Origin: Dyella terrae
GTDB taxonomy: Bacteria; Pseudomonadota; Gammaproteobacteria; Xanthomonadales; Rhodanobacteraceae
Reading direction: 5' to 3'
NCBI RefSeq assembly: GCF_004322705.1
Contig: NZ_SIZZ01000002.1
Location: 992,001 to 1,056,000 of the forward strand
DNA: 64,000 nucleotides
Below are positions 48,374 through 56,776 of the stretch, in pieces. The first letter of the stretch is position 1. Each line of letters opens with the position of its first letter. The notes under the pieces are model-generated. The model saw only the letters and a program-made list of their open reading frames with translations, searched no databases and was not told where the DNA came from. The position numbers were made by a program, and so were the translations under genes.

Positions 48374-50119
48374 GTGCTGAGCAGGTTGGCCAAGTTCAAG
48401 CAAGTGCGGCATTTTGCGGCTGGCGGACTCCTGGTTCTCGCGGTGACCGGCTGTGCCACGGCGCCCGGACAGCGTGCGTCGGGCCCCGTCAAACCGGCGT
48501 CTGCGCAGCCTTTGGACCATCTCGTGGTGGCTACGCCGGACGCCGAGCATGACCTGCTCGCCCAGCTCATGGCCGGTGAGATGGCTCTGACCCGGACCGA
48601 TCTCAAGGCCGCCGCTGACGCGTATGGTCGCGCCGCCCGGCTCAGCCCGGACCCGAAAGTCGCCGGCCAGGCGGCTGAACTGGCTGTTGCGGTGCGCGAC
48701 CCGGATCTTGCGACGCAGGCCATCGCCCGCTGGCAGCAGCTGGGCGCCAAGCCCTCCGACCTGGCGATGGCGCGGGCCCAGCTGGCGCTGGGACAGGGCA
48801 ATACCGACGAGGCGCGGCGCCAGCTTGAACTGCTGACCAGCAGCGGCGATCCCGATGCCTGGCGGCAGTTCGGCCGTGCCTTGCTGTCCAGTCGGGACCC
48901 CGCCCAGGCCGCCCAGTTGCTGGAGGCATTGGCGACGCCGCAGCGACTGCCGAATGACCAGCAGGCCTGGCTGGCCATGAGCGAGCTGGGCGACAAGCTT
49001 GGCCGCCATGCGTACGCCCAACAGATTTCCGACGCCGCGATCAAGCGGTTCAACAGCGCCGAGGCCTATGCCTGGGGCGCGCAGATGAAATACCGCAGCG
49101 GCGATCGCGCCGGCGCGCGCGACCTGTTCCAGAAGGCGATGGCCAAGGCGCCGAAGAACGCCATGCTGCGACTGGCCTACGCCACGATGCTGGGGCAGGA
49201 CGGCGATTATGCCGGGGCGGCCAGGGTGCTCGATTCGGGGCCGCAGAGCCGGGAGACCTTCGAACTTCGAGCCGCGATCGCCGCTCGCTCAAACGACACC
49301 AAAACGATCGCCCGGCTGTACAGCCAGGTCCAGCGCTCGCCGAAGGATGTGCGCGATTCCAGCAACTATCTGCTCGGTCAGCTCGCCGAGATGCTTGATC
49401 GCAACGAGGAGGCGCTCGACTGGTATGGCCAGGTGCCGGACGACGACGAGCACGCCTTCGACGCCGACCTGCGCAGCGCGGTGCTGCTGCACAAGCTGGG
49501 GAAGGTCGCCGACGCGCACGAGCAACTGGCGCAGATGCAGACCGACTACCTCGATCAGCCCGCGCAACTGCGGCGCACGTACGAGGTGGATGCCGAGCTG
49601 TTCATGCGGGACCAGCAGTACATCCAGGCCGAGGCCGCCTTTACCCGCGCGCTGCAAGTGATGCCGGACGACCCGGGCCTGTTGTACGGCCGGGGACTGG
49701 CATTTGCCGAGGCCGGCCAGATCGACAAGGCCGTGGCGGATTTTCGTCGCATCCTGCAGATCAAGCCCGATGACGTGGATGCCAGCAATGCGCTCGGTTA
49801 CACCCTGGCCGACGCCAATCGCGACCTTCCGGAAGCCGAGAAGCTGATCCAGACGGCCCGCTCGGCCAAGCCCGACGACCCGGCGATCGCCGATTCCTGG
49901 GGCTGGCTGCAATACCGCCTGGGCCACCTGGATGTCGCCGAGAAAACCCTGCGCCAGGCCTGGCAGGCCCGCAAGGATGCTGACGTCGGCGTGCACCTGG
50001 GCGAAGTCCTGTGGAAGCAGGGGCGCCAGGAAGATGCACGTCGCGTCTTCGATGAAGTCCGCCGCCTCGATCCGCAAAGCAGCTCGCTCCATCAAACCCT
50101 CAAGCGCCTCAATCCATGA
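48374..50119 (+). CDS. Tetratricopeptide-repeat lipoprotein (581 aa)
   Basis: The GTG at 48374, with GGAG eight bases upstream, gives a lipoprotein signal with lipobox LAVTGC. The mature protein is built of TPR-like helix pairs throughout; canonical repeats include ALQVMPDDPGLLYGRGLAFA, ILQIKPDDVDASNALGYTLA and DSWGWLQYRLGHLDVAEKTL. In Xanthomonadales and pseudomonads such a protein is usually encoded just before lolB; a role in envelope assembly is presumed. Its stop overlaps the lolB start by four bases. Confidence 0.88.
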   Translation: MLSRLAKFKQVRHFAAGGLLVLAVTGCATAPGQRASGPVKPASAQPLDHLVVATPDAEHDLLAQLMAGEMALTRTDLKAAADAYGRAARLSPDPKVAGQAAELAVAVRDPDLATQAIARWQQLGAKPSDLAMARAQLALGQGNTDEARRQLELLTSSGDPDAWRQFGRALLSSRDPAQAAQLLEALATPQRLPNDQQAWLAMSELGDKLGRHAYAQQISDAAIKRFNSAEAYAWGAQMKYRSGDRAGARDLFQKAMAKAPKNAMLRLAYATMLGQDGDYAGAARVLDSGPQSRETFELRAAIAARSNDTKTIARLYSQVQRSPKDVRDSSNYLLGQLAEMLDRNEEALDWYGQVPDDDEHAFDADLRSAVLLHKLGKVADAHEQLAQMQTDYLDQPAQLRRTYEVDAELFMRDQQYIQAEAAFTRALQVMPDDPGLLYGRGLAFAEAGQIDKAVADFRRILQIKPDDVDASNALGYTLADANRDLPEAEKLIQTARSAKPDDPAIADSWGWLQYRLGHLDVAEKTLRQAWQARKDADVGVHLGEVLWKQGRQEDARRVFDEVRRLDPQSSSLHQTLKRLNP

Positions 50120-50724
50120 AGTACATCCATCGTTTCCTCGCAGTGGCCGCGCCACTGCTGCTTGCCGCGTGCGTCTCGGCGCCTCCCGTCCGCATGCAGG
50201 GCGATGCCGCCCTGATGCAGCAGCAGGAAACCCGTGAGCGGGCGTTGGCCGGCACGGACCACTGGACCGTCCAGGGTCAGCTGGGCGTGTCTGACGGCAA
50301 GGACGGCGGCAGCGGTTCGCTCACCTGGGTGCAGGATGGCGATCGCTACGAATTCACCATGCGCGCGCCGGTGACGGGCAAGAGCTTCCGCCTCAGTGGC
50401 GATTCGCGCGGTGCCCTCCTGGAAGGCATCGACGGCGGTCCGTTGCGCGGGCCGGATGCCGAAACCCTGATGATGAAGGCGTTGGGCTGGTCGGTGCCGC
50501 TGCACAATCTGCGCGCCTGGGTGCTGGGCCTGCGTGCCGACAGCGGCCCGGCCGAGCTGGCCTTTGGCGAGAACCGGCTGCCGTCCTTGCTGCAGCAGGA
50601 CGGCTGGAGCGTCGACTACCGCGCCTGGGACGAAACCCGGCAGCCCCCCGTTCCCACCAAAGTATTTGCGACCAAGCCGCCTTACCGCGTCAAGCTGGCT
50701 ATCGACTCCTGGACGTTCCAGTAG
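50116..50724 (+). CDS. lolB: Outer membrane lipoprotein receptor LolB
   Basis: 202 residues. Lipobox LLLAAC, then WTVQGQLGVSDGKDGGSGSL and YEFTMRAPVTGKSFRLSGDS, matching the LolB barrel start; the rest (VLGLRADSGPAELAFGENRL, QDGWSVDYRAWDE) completes the fold. It accepts lipoproteins from LolA and inserts them in the outer membrane. ATGA overlap with the TPR lipoprotein gene. Downstream order (ispE, tRNA-Gln, prs) is the conserved gammaproteobacterial arrangement. Confidence 0.93.
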   Translation: MKYIHRFLAVAAPLLLAACVSAPPVRMQGDAALMQQQETRERALAGTDHWTVQGQLGVSDGKDGGSGSLTWVQDGDRYEFTMRAPVTGKSFRLSGDSRGALLEGIDGGPLRGPDAETLMMKALGWSVPLHNLRAWVLGLRADSGPAELAFGENRLPSLLQQDGWSVDYRAWDETRQPPVPTKVFATKPPYRVKLAIDSWTFQ

Positions 50725-50804
50725 CGTCCCGCGGAAAAACTTAAGACGCGCGCGGTGATTTCCGTCATGCTTGCGCGCGCTCCGTCCAACCGGCCCCACC
50801 ATTC

Positions 50805-52199
50805 ATGAGTTATCTGATCCGCCGCGCTGTCCTGCGCGAGGTTCCCGCGCTCTGCGCCATCGAGCGCGCCGCGATGCAGCTGTTTCGCGGGCATCGCGCA
50901 TGGCATTACTACGTGCACGTCACCATGCCGCCCGAGGTCCTGGGGCAGGCCGTGGATCGCGGGTTGGTCTGGGTGGCGGCCACGCAGGACACCGACGAGC
51001 CGCTCGGCTTCGTCTGGCTGGACGTGGAAAACGATGAAGGGGACAGCATCGGCATCGCCGAGATCGACGTGCTGCCCGAAGCGGGCCGCCAGGGCATCGG
51101 TGGTGCGTTGCTTGAGCACGCCTGCAACTGGGCGCGCGCGGCCGGCTACCGGCGAGTCGACCTGGGCACCCTGGCCGATGTGCCCTGGAACGCACCGTTC
51201 TATGCCCGCTACGGGTTTGTCACGGTCGACAAGAACGCTCCGGCATTCGCCTACGCGCGCGAACGCGACGAGGAAAACGGGTTTCCGGACGATCTGCGCG
51301 TTTTCATGAGTCGCGATCTCACCGGCCTGGGTACGGACGGGTGGTCGGTCTGGCCCGCGCCGGCCAAGCTGAATCTGTTCCTGCGTATCACCGGCCAGCG
51401 AGAGGACGGCTACCACGAGCTCCAGACGGTATTCCGCCTGCTCGACTGGGGTGACGAAGTGCGGCTGCGCCCGCGTGACGACGGCCAGATCCGCCGGCTG
51501 ACCGATGTCCCGGGTGTGCCGTTCGAGTCGGATCTGCTGGTGCGCGCGGCCCAACTCCTGCAGGCGCGAGCCACGACGGCCGTTGGCGTCGACATCGAGA
51601 TCGACAAGCGCATTCCCATGGGCGGCGGCCTGGGGGGCGGAAGTTCCGACGCGGCAAGCGTTCTCGTGGGCCTCAACCATCTGTGGAATCTGGGGCTTGG
51701 GGAAGACGAACTGGCCGACCTGGGACGTCAGCTGGGCGCCGACGTGCCGGTGTTCGTGCGAGGTCGGTCGGCATGGGCGGAAGGCATTGGCGAGGTGCTC
51801 TCGGAGATTCGTCTGCCGGAACGCTGGTACGTGGTGGTGGATACCCACGAACACGTGCCGACAGCGGCACTTTTTGCCGCTTCCGAATTGACACGTCAGG
51901 CGCCGCCGGCCACAATTTCATCCTTTATTTCGGGCGAAACGGCCGACAACACGTTCGAGCCAGTTGTAAGAGCGCGCCACCCTCGCGTGGCTGCCGCACT
52001 GAACTGGCTCCGTGATTTCGGTCAGGCACGGCTATCCGGCAGCGGTGGCTGCGTGTTCCTGGAGACCAAGTCCCAGGAGCGTGCGGAAACGGTGGCGGCG
52101 CAGTGCCCCTCGACGTTTACGGCCTATGTGGCCCGCGGCGTCATGGTTTCACCCTTGCATCGGGCTCTGGCGCGCCATCGCGGCGAAGCCGGCACCTGA
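50805..52199 (+). CDS. ispE: GNAT acetyltransferase-IspE fusion protein (464 aa)
   Basis: Residues 1-170 are a GNAT domain ([20 protein letters not shown]; acetyl-CoA loop [30 protein letters not shown]). Residues 178-464 are a complete CDP-ME kinase: [20 protein letters not shown] with the active-site Lys, the GHMP ATP loop [14 protein letters not shown] at 271-284, D313 in [10 protein letters not shown], and the C-terminal [11 protein letters not shown]. The IspE part alone has 287 residues, a normal length, phosphorylating CDP-methylerythritol in isoprenoid synthesis. No stop separates the halves; an internal ATG at 51306 lacks a ribosome site. The acetyl acceptor is unknown. Confidence 0.9.
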   Translation: MSYLIRRAVLREVPALCAIERAAMQLFRGHRAWHYYVHVTMPPEVLGQAVDRGLVWVAATQDTDEPLGFVWLDVENDEGDSIGIAEIDVLPEAGRQGIGGALLEHACNWARAAGYRRVDLGTLADVPWNAPFYARYGFVTVDKNAPAFAYARERDEENGFPDDLRVFMSRDLTGLGTDGWSVWPAPAKLNLFLRITGQREDGYHELQTVFRLLDWGDEVRLRPRDDGQIRRLTDVPGVPFESDLLVRAAQLLQARATTAVGVDIEIDKRIPMGGGLGGGSSDAASVLVGLNHLWNLGLGEDELADLGRQLGADVPVFVRGRSAWAEGIGEVLSEIRLPERWYVVVDTHEHVPTAALFAASELTRQAPPATISSFISGETADNTFEPVVRARHPRVAAALNWLRDFGQARLSGSGGCVFLETKSQERAETVAAQCPSTFTAYVARGVMVSPLHRALARHRGEAGT

Positions 52200-52259
52200 T
52201 GCGAAACCTGCGTCGCGCCGATGGACCGGGCCGGGGCAGGGGGTCGACAACGAATTTAC

Positions 52260-52336
52260 TGGGGCGTCGCCAAGCTGGTTAAGGCACGGGATTTTGATTC
52301 CCGCATGCGTAGGTTCGAATCCTACCGCCCCAGCCA
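52260..52336 (+). tRNA. tRNA-Gln (anticodon TTG)
   Basis: Acceptor TGGGGCG pairs with CGCCCCA, discriminator G, and the CCA end is encoded. The anticodon stem CGGGA/TCCCG encloses TTTTGAT with anticodon TTG at 52294-52296; the T-arm contains GGTTCGAATCC. Its position between ispE and prs is conserved in related bacteria. Confidence 0.97.
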
Positions 52337-52362
52337 TTTCACATGGCCATAGGTTCAAAGCA

Positions 52363-53325
52363 ATGACTCTGGATACTTCCGGACCGATGCTCTTCGCTGG
52401 CAACGCCCACCGCGCGCTTGCCGAGGATGTGGCCCAGCGTTTGGGCGTGCCGCTTGGCAAAGCTCTGGTCGGTCGCTTCAGCGACGGCGAGACGCAGATC
52501 GAGATTGAAGAAAACGTCCGCCGCCAGGAAGTCTTCGTACTTCAGCCCACGGGCGCTCCCAGTGCGGAAAACCTCTTTGAACTGCTGACCCTGGTTGATG
52601 CGCTCAAGCGTGCATCGGCTGCCAGCGTTACCGCCGTGATTCCTTATTTCGGCTACGCCCGTCAGGACCGACGCCCGCGCTCGGCACGCGTGCCGATCAC
52701 GGCCAAGATGGTCGCCAAGATGATCGGCACCGTCGGCGTGGATCGCGTGCTCACTGTCGACCTGCATGCCGACCAGATCCAGGGGTTCTTCGATATCCCG
52801 GTGGACAATGTCTATGCCTCGCCGGTGCTGCTGGCGGACATCTGGCGCAACCACTCGATGGACAACCTCATCGTGGTCAGCCCGGACGTCGGCGGCGTGG
52901 TTCGCGCCCGCGCCCTGGCCAAGCGCCTCGACGACGCGGACCTCGCGATCATCGACAAGCGCCGTCCCAAGGCCAACGTGGCCACCGTGATGAACATCAT
53001 CGGTGACGTCGACGGCAAGACCTGCGTCCTGGTCGACGACATCGTCGATACCGCCGGCACCCTGTGCGCGGCCGCTGCCGCTCTCAAGGAGCGCGGCGCC
53101 CGCAAGGTCGTGGCCTACTGCGTCCATCCGGTGCTGTCCGGTGCCGCCATCAGCAACGTGGAGAACTCCCAGCTGGACCAGCTGGTGGTGACCAATACGC
53201 TGCCGCTGCGCCCTGAAGCCCTGGCGTGCACCAAGATCCGTCAGCTGTCGGTGGCCGAGCTGCTGGCCGAGACGATTCGTCGTATCGCCTTCGGTGAGTC
53301 GGTGAGCTCGCTCTACGTCGATTGA
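52363..53325 (+). CDS. prs: Ribose-phosphate pyrophosphokinase
   Basis: 320 residues. Seen: [23 protein letters not shown] loop [40 protein letters not shown], and the PRPP-binding site [20 protein letters not shown]. It makes PRPP from ribose-5-phosphate and ATP for nucleotide, His and Trp synthesis. The start at 52363 lies 26 bases after the tRNA-Gln CCA end, so the mRNA may be released by tRNA processing. The ribosome site is weak (AGG). Confidence 0.96.
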   Translation: MTLDTSGPMLFAGNAHRALAEDVAQRLGVPLGKALVGRFSDGETQIEIEENVRRQEVFVLQPTGAPSAENLFELLTLVDALKRASAASVTAVIPYFGYARQDRRPRSARVPITAKMVAKMIGTVGVDRVLTVDLHADQIQGFFDIPVDNVYASPVLLADIWRNHSMDNLIVVSPDVGGVVRARALAKRLDDADLAIIDKRRPKANVATVMNIIGDVDGKTCVLVDDIVDTAGTLCAAAAALKERGARKVVAYCVHPVLSGAAISNVENSQLDQLVVTNTLPLRPEALACTKIRQLSVAELLAETIRRIAFGESVSSLYVD

Positions 53326-53330
53326 GTAAG

Positions 53331-53347
53331 CCGTTAACAGTTAACGG
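53331..53347. promoter_or_regulatory. Palindrome CCGTTAAC-A-GTTAACGG
   Basis: Perfect 8-bp inverted repeat with a one-base centre, six bases after the prs stop; its right arm overlaps the candidate rplY -35. A further CCGTTAAC stands at 53383-53390 after the -10. No T-run follows, so it is not an intrinsic terminator; it looks like a protein-binding site or repeat remnant. Confidence 0.5.
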
Positions 53348-53370
53348 AAAAACGGAAACTCGGGTATACT
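53341..53370 (+). promoter_or_regulatory. Candidate sigma-70 promoter of rplY
   Basis: TTAACG, 18 bases, TATACT. The -10 matches 5 of 6 of TATAAT. It would give a leader of roughly 200 bases before rplY. Confidence 0.55.
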
Positions 53371-53575
53371 CGGCGGTTCACCCCGTTAACTTTTGACCGT
53401 TCACAGGCCGCCTGGCGGCCGGGGTTTCACCGGCACCGTTGGCCTCGAACGATCAGAAATCCGGAGTTCCCGGGTGGCCTGATGGCCATTCAGGGGCTCC
53501 AGCACTGACTCCTCTGGTCGCGGGGGAGTCAAATCCGTCGCCGCGAGGCGACTTATCAAAACCAAGGCAATAGCA
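53371..53575 (+). promoter_or_regulatory. Structured leader upstream of rplY
   Basis: Successive perfect hairpins can be read: GGCCGCC-T-GGCGGCC (53406-53420), CCTGA/TCAGG with a 7-base loop (53478-53494), GACTCC/GGAGTC (53507-53530) and GTCGCC-GCGA-GGCGAC with a GNRA loop (53537-53552). The last ends 23 bases before the start codon. An autoregulatory r-protein leader is possible but unproven; part of it belongs to the TTYACAGG hairpin repeat family. Confidence 0.45.
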
Positions 53576-54217
53576 ATGGCTACCATTCATGAAATCAAGG
53601 CCGAGAGCCGCAAGGACGAGGGGAAAGGTGCGAGCCGCCGCCTGCGTCATGCCGCTTACGTGCCTGCCGTGGTCTACGGCGCCGGCAAGGCCCCGCAGAG
53701 CATCCAGATCGAACACAACACCATCCTGCTCGCTGCCAAGCACGAGTGGTTCTTCTCCTCGATCCTCGACCTGAACGTCGACGGCAAGGTGGAGAAGGTG
53801 CTGGTGCGCGACTGGCAGAAGCACCCGTTCAAGCTGCAGATGCTGCACATGGATTTCCTGCGCGTTGACGAAAACGCCGTGATCCGCGTGAACCTGCCGC
53901 TGCACTTCCTGAACCAGGAGAAGTCCAGCGCCGCCAAGACCTCGGGCGTCGTGATTTCGCACAACCTGACGGAAGTGGAAGTCTCCTGCCTGCCGAAGGA
54001 TCTGCCGGAGTTCATCGAACTCGATCTGGGCGACCTGAAGCCGGGCGACATCGTCCACCTGTCGCAGCTCAAGCTGCCGAAGGGCGTGGAAATCGCAGCC
54101 CTCTCGCTGGGTGCTGACCACGACATCGCCGTTGTCACCGCCAACACGGTGAAGGAAGAGGCCGAAGAAGCCCCGGCCGCTGAAGGCGACGCCGCTCCGG
54201 CTGCCGACAAGAAGTAA
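53576..54217 (+). CDS. rplY: 50S ribosomal protein L25 (CTC form)
   Basis: 213 residues, the long general-stress CTC form: an L25 domain (IHEIKAESRKDEGKGASRRL, VPAVVYGAGKAPQSIQIEHN, PFKLQMLHMDFLRVD) and a C-terminal beta domain (VEVSCLPKDLPEFIELDLGD, LKLPKGVEIAALS), then an acidic Ala/Glu tail. It binds 5S rRNA. The order prs-rplY-pth-ychF is conserved in gammaproteobacteria. Confidence 0.96.
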   Translation: MATIHEIKAESRKDEGKGASRRLRHAAYVPAVVYGAGKAPQSIQIEHNTILLAAKHEWFFSSILDLNVDGKVEKVLVRDWQKHPFKLQMLHMDFLRVDENAVIRVNLPLHFLNQEKSSAAKTSGVVISHNLTEVEVSCLPKDLPEFIELDLGDLKPGDIVHLSQLKLPKGVEIAALSLGADHDIAVVTANTVKEEAEEAPAAEGDAAPAADKK

Positions 54218-54225
54218 GACGCTGG

Positions 54226-54253
54226 CCGGCCCGCGCCCTCCGGTGCGGGCCGG
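54226..54253 (+). terminator. GC-rich hairpin between rplY and pth
   Basis: CCGGCCCGC and GCGGGCCGG make a perfect 9-bp stem with a 10-base loop, followed by TTCGCTTCTT. It could partly terminate or separate rplY and pth messages. Confidence 0.55.
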
Positions 54254-54271
54254 TTCGCTTCTTGGCTCTTT

Positions 54272-54853
54272 ATGGCTGGACTGCGACTGATTGTCGGACT
54301 GGGGAATCCCGGTACCGAATACCTCCGAACCCGGCACAACGCCGGGTTCTGGTTTGTTGACGCCCTTGCAGCTGCTCAAGGCGAGCGCTGGGGCTTCGAC
54401 GGCAAGCTGCACGGCGAGACCTGCAAGGTGCGCATCGGCGGCGAGGCGGTGTGGCTGCTCAAGCCTGCCACCTTCATGAACAAAAGCGGCATCGCCGTCG
54501 CCTCGGCGCTGCGCTACTACAAGATCGAGCCGGCCGAGTGCCTCGTCGCGCACGATGAGCTGGACCTGGATCCGGGCACCATCCGCATCAAGTTCGACGG
54601 TGGTCATGGCGGCCAGAACGGCCTGCGCGACATCATTGCGCACCTCGGTCACGCCAAATTCCATCGCCTGCGCGTGGGCATCGGTCATCCGGGCCACAAG
54701 GACAAGGTGACGCCCTGGGTCCTCGGGCGTCCGTCTGCCAAGGACGAAGACGCCATCCTGGATGGTATTGGCCGCGCGCTCGACGTACTTCCGCTGGCAG
54801 TCGACGGGCAGTTCGACAAAGCGATGCAGCAGCTTCACACCCCGAAGGGGTGA
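54272..54853 (+). CDS. pth: Peptidyl-tRNA hydrolase
   Basis: 193 residues with LIVGLGNPGTEYLRTRHNAG including the catalytic His, AVWLLKPATFMNKSG, VAHDELDLDPGTIRIKFDGG with the catalytic Asp, and GGQNGLRDIIAHLG. It recycles peptidyl-tRNAs released from stalled ribosomes. The start at 54272 lies 18 bases after the GC hairpin, with no strong ribosome site. Confidence 0.96.
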   Translation: MAGLRLIVGLGNPGTEYLRTRHNAGFWFVDALAAAQGERWGFDGKLHGETCKVRIGGEAVWLLKPATFMNKSGIAVASALRYYKIEPAECLVAHDELDLDPGTIRIKFDGGHGGQNGLRDIIAHLGHAKFHRLRVGIGHPGHKDKVTPWVLGRPSAKDEDAILDGIGRALDVLPLAVDGQFDKAMQQLHTPKG

Positions 54854-54855
54854 GG

Positions 54856-54902
54856 CCGCTCGCTGGCGCTCGCTGTAAATCCGCGCCTGCGGCGCTGTAA
54901 AG
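54856..54902 (-). repeat. Two inverted TTTACAG-led GC hairpin units
   Basis: Read on the minus strand: CTTTACAGCGCCGCAGGCGC, then ATTTACAGCGAGCGCCAGCG, the latter nearly identical to the plus-strand unit at 30965-30989. They follow pth directly. Confidence 0.65.
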
Positions 54903-54942
54903 GGTGAACAGGTAAGAGCAAGAGCGGCCCCCGCCAGCACGC

Positions 54943-54948
54943 TATAAT
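54943..54948 (+). promoter_or_regulatory. -10 box of ychF promoter
   Basis: Perfect TATAAT, 117 bases before the ychF start. No clear -35 lies 16-18 bases upstream (GC-rich there), so an extended or activated promoter is possible. Confidence 0.5.
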
Positions 54949-54953
54949 GACCC

Positions 54954-55046
54954 GTTTACAGGCGACGCAAGTCGCCGCCTTCACCGTTTACCGTTTACTG
55001 GCGGCGCAGCCGCCGACTTCCCCTATTCACAGGCGGCACCGCCGCC
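54954..55046 (+). repeat. Three TTYACWGG-led hairpin units in ychF leader
   Basis: Units at 54954-54976 (GTTTACAGG, stem GGCGAC-GCAA-GTCGCC), 54993-55014 (GTTTACTGG, stem GGCGGC-GCA-GCCGCC) and 55025-55046 (ATTCACAGG, stem GGCGGC-ACC-GCCGCC). All would be transcribed in the ychF leader. A related unit is in the rplY leader at 53399-53420. Confidence 0.7.
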
Positions 55047-55064
55047 GGATTGACGGACAAAAGC

Positions 55065-56156
55065 ATGGGCATCAAATGCGGCATCGTCGGCCTGCCTAAC
55101 GTCGGCAAGTCCACCCTGTTCAACGCGCTCACCAAGGCGGGTATTGCCGCGGCGAACTTCCCCTTTTGCACCATCGAGCCGAACGTCGGCGTCGTGCCGG
55201 TGCCGGATCCGCGCCTGAATGCGCTGTCGGGCATCGTCAATCCGCAGAAGGTGATCCCGACCGCCGTCGAGTTCGTGGACATCGCCGGCCTGGTGGCAGG
55301 CGCTTCGAAGGGTGAGGGTCTGGGCAACAAGTTCCTGGCGCATATCCGCGAAGTCGATGCGATCGCGCACGTGGTGCGTTGCTTTGAGCACGGCGACATC
55401 GTGCACGTCGCCGGCAAGGTCGATCCCATCGCCGATATCGAAACCATCGACACCGAACTGGCCCTGGCCGATCTGGATTCCGTCGAAAAGGCCCTGAACC
55501 GCGCCGAGCGCGCCGCAAAGGCCAACGACAAGGAAGCCATGGCCAAGAAGCCAGTGCTGCAGAAGCTCGCCGCTGGCCTCAACGAAGGCAAGACTGCGCG
55601 CAGCCTGGGCCTGGATGACGAAGAGAAGGCGCTGGTGCGCGATCTGTTCCTGCTGACGCTCAAGCCGCTGATGTACATCGCCAACGTGCGTGAAGACGGT
55701 TTCCAGAACAATCCGCATCTCGATGCCGTGCGCGCGCGCGCCGAGCAGGAAGGCGCCGAAGTGGTGCCGGTCTCCGCCGCCATCGAAGAAGAGCTCTCGC
55801 AGCTCGACGACGCCGACCGCGACGAGTTCCTCCAGGACCTCGGCTTTGAAGAGCCGGGCCTCAATCGCGTCATCCGCGCCGCCTACAAGCTGCTCAACCT
55901 GCAGACTTACTTTACCGCTGGTGTGAAGGAAGTCCGTGCCTGGACGATCAAGCGCGGCTTCACTGCACCGCAGGCGGCGGGCGTGATCCATACCGACTTC
56001 GAACGCGGCTTCATCCGTGCCGAAACCGTCTCGTACGACGACTTCATCCAGTACAAGGGTGAGCAGGGCGCCGCTGCGGCGGGTCGCCTGCGCAAGGAAG
56101 GCAAGGACTACATCGTCAAGGACGGCGACGTATTGCACTTCCTGTTCAACGTCTGA
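55065..56156 (+). CDS. ychF: Redox-regulated ATPase / GTP-binding protein YchF
   Basis: 363 residues. P-loop [20 protein letters not shown], switch region [21 protein letters not shown]3 [20 protein letters not shown], the altered NxxE (NVRED) that gives ATP preference, and a C-terminal TGS domain ([20 protein letters not shown]). Obg-related ribosome-associated ATPase. The ATG at 55065 is preferred over one 15 bases upstream because GIKCGIVG begins the domain. Ends at an intrinsic terminator. Confidence 0.96.
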   Translation: MGIKCGIVGLPNVGKSTLFNALTKAGIAAANFPFCTIEPNVGVVPVPDPRLNALSGIVNPQKVIPTAVEFVDIAGLVAGASKGEGLGNKFLAHIREVDAIAHVVRCFEHGDIVHVAGKVDPIADIETIDTELALADLDSVEKALNRAERAAKANDKEAMAKKPVLQKLAAGLNEGKTARSLGLDDEEKALVRDLFLLTLKPLMYIANVREDGFQNNPHLDAVRARAEQEGAEVVPVSAAIEEELSQLDDADRDEFLQDLGFEEPGLNRVIRAAYKLLNLQTYFTAGVKEVRAWTIKRGFTAPQAAGVIHTDFERGFIRAETVSYDDFIQYKGEQGAAAAGRLRKEGKDYIVKDGDVLHFLFNV

Positions 56157-56175
56157 CCGGCGTTGAAGGACACTG

Positions 56176-56205
56176 AAAAGCCCTCCTTCGCGGAGGGCTT
56201 TTTTG
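56176..56205 (+). terminator. Intrinsic terminator of ychF
   Basis: AAAAGCCCTCC, loop TTCGC, GGAGGGCTTTT plus TT: 11-bp stem with U-run, 19 bases past the stop. Confidence 0.93.
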
Positions 56206-56248
56206 TGGGGGACTTGCGACCGGGGCGGTGGCCTGATGTGATCGGACC

Positions 56249-56728
56249 ATGCCAGCCACCATCACCTATCGCGTGGGTCGTCCTGACGATGCCGTCCTGA
56301 TTGGTCGCTTCGTGCGACGCGTCGTGAGGCAATGGGTGCTTCCCGAACAACCCAAACGCGCGGCGGCCGAACTGATGCAGCGACTGGCCACCGCATCCAT
56401 CCGCGAGCAACTGCGTGATGGTCGTCGGTTCCAGCTCGCGTTCGCCGGCCATGTGCTGGTGGGCGTTTCCGCCATGCGCGACAACAGCCACCTGTTTCAG
56501 ATGTATGTGACCACGCGTTTCCGCGGTCGCGGCATTGCCCGCAAACTCTGGCAGCGCACGATGGCCGATGCGGTGCGGCGCGCCGGCACGACGCATTTCA
56601 CCCTCAACGCCACGCGCATGGCGGTGCCGGTCTACGAACGACTGGGATTCACGGCGTCGGGGCCGAGGCGGATCGCACCGAACGGCATTGCGTCCACGCC
56701 CATGGTGCTGGTGCGATCGAAGGGGTGA
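56249..56728 (+). CDS. GNAT family N-acetyltransferase (159 aa)
   Basis: Typical GNAT fold: ITYRVGRPDDAVLIGRFVRR, QLAFAGHVLVGVSAMRD, LFQMYVTTRFRGRGIARKLW with the acetyl-CoA loop R-G-R-G-I-A, and TLNATRMAVPVYERLGFTAS. It would acetylate an unidentified small molecule or protein. It follows the ychF terminator, so it has its own promoter, and ends opposite the TonB receptor gene; an 8-bp hairpin GAAGTTGG/CCAACTTC at 56729-56757 lies between. Confidence 0.9.
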   Translation: MPATITYRVGRPDDAVLIGRFVRRVVRQWVLPEQPKRAAAELMQRLATASIREQLRDGRRFQLAFAGHVLVGVSAMRDNSHLFQMYVTTRFRGRGIARKLWQRTMADAVRRAGTTHFTLNATRMAVPVYERLGFTASGPRRIAPNGIASTPMVLVRSKG

Positions 56729-56776
56729 GAAGTTGGTGCCGCCACGCAGCCAACTTCCCACGAGCCTCTTGCACCC

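Noticed and set aside
51306-52199. Separate ispE gene starting at the internal ATG
   Set aside because: No ribosome binding site precedes that ATG and the upstream GNAT frame is continuous; kept only as an alternative in the fusion entry.
53331-53347. Terminator of prs
   Set aside because: The palindrome has a one-base centre and is followed by A residues, not a U-run, so it cannot be a normal intrinsic terminator.
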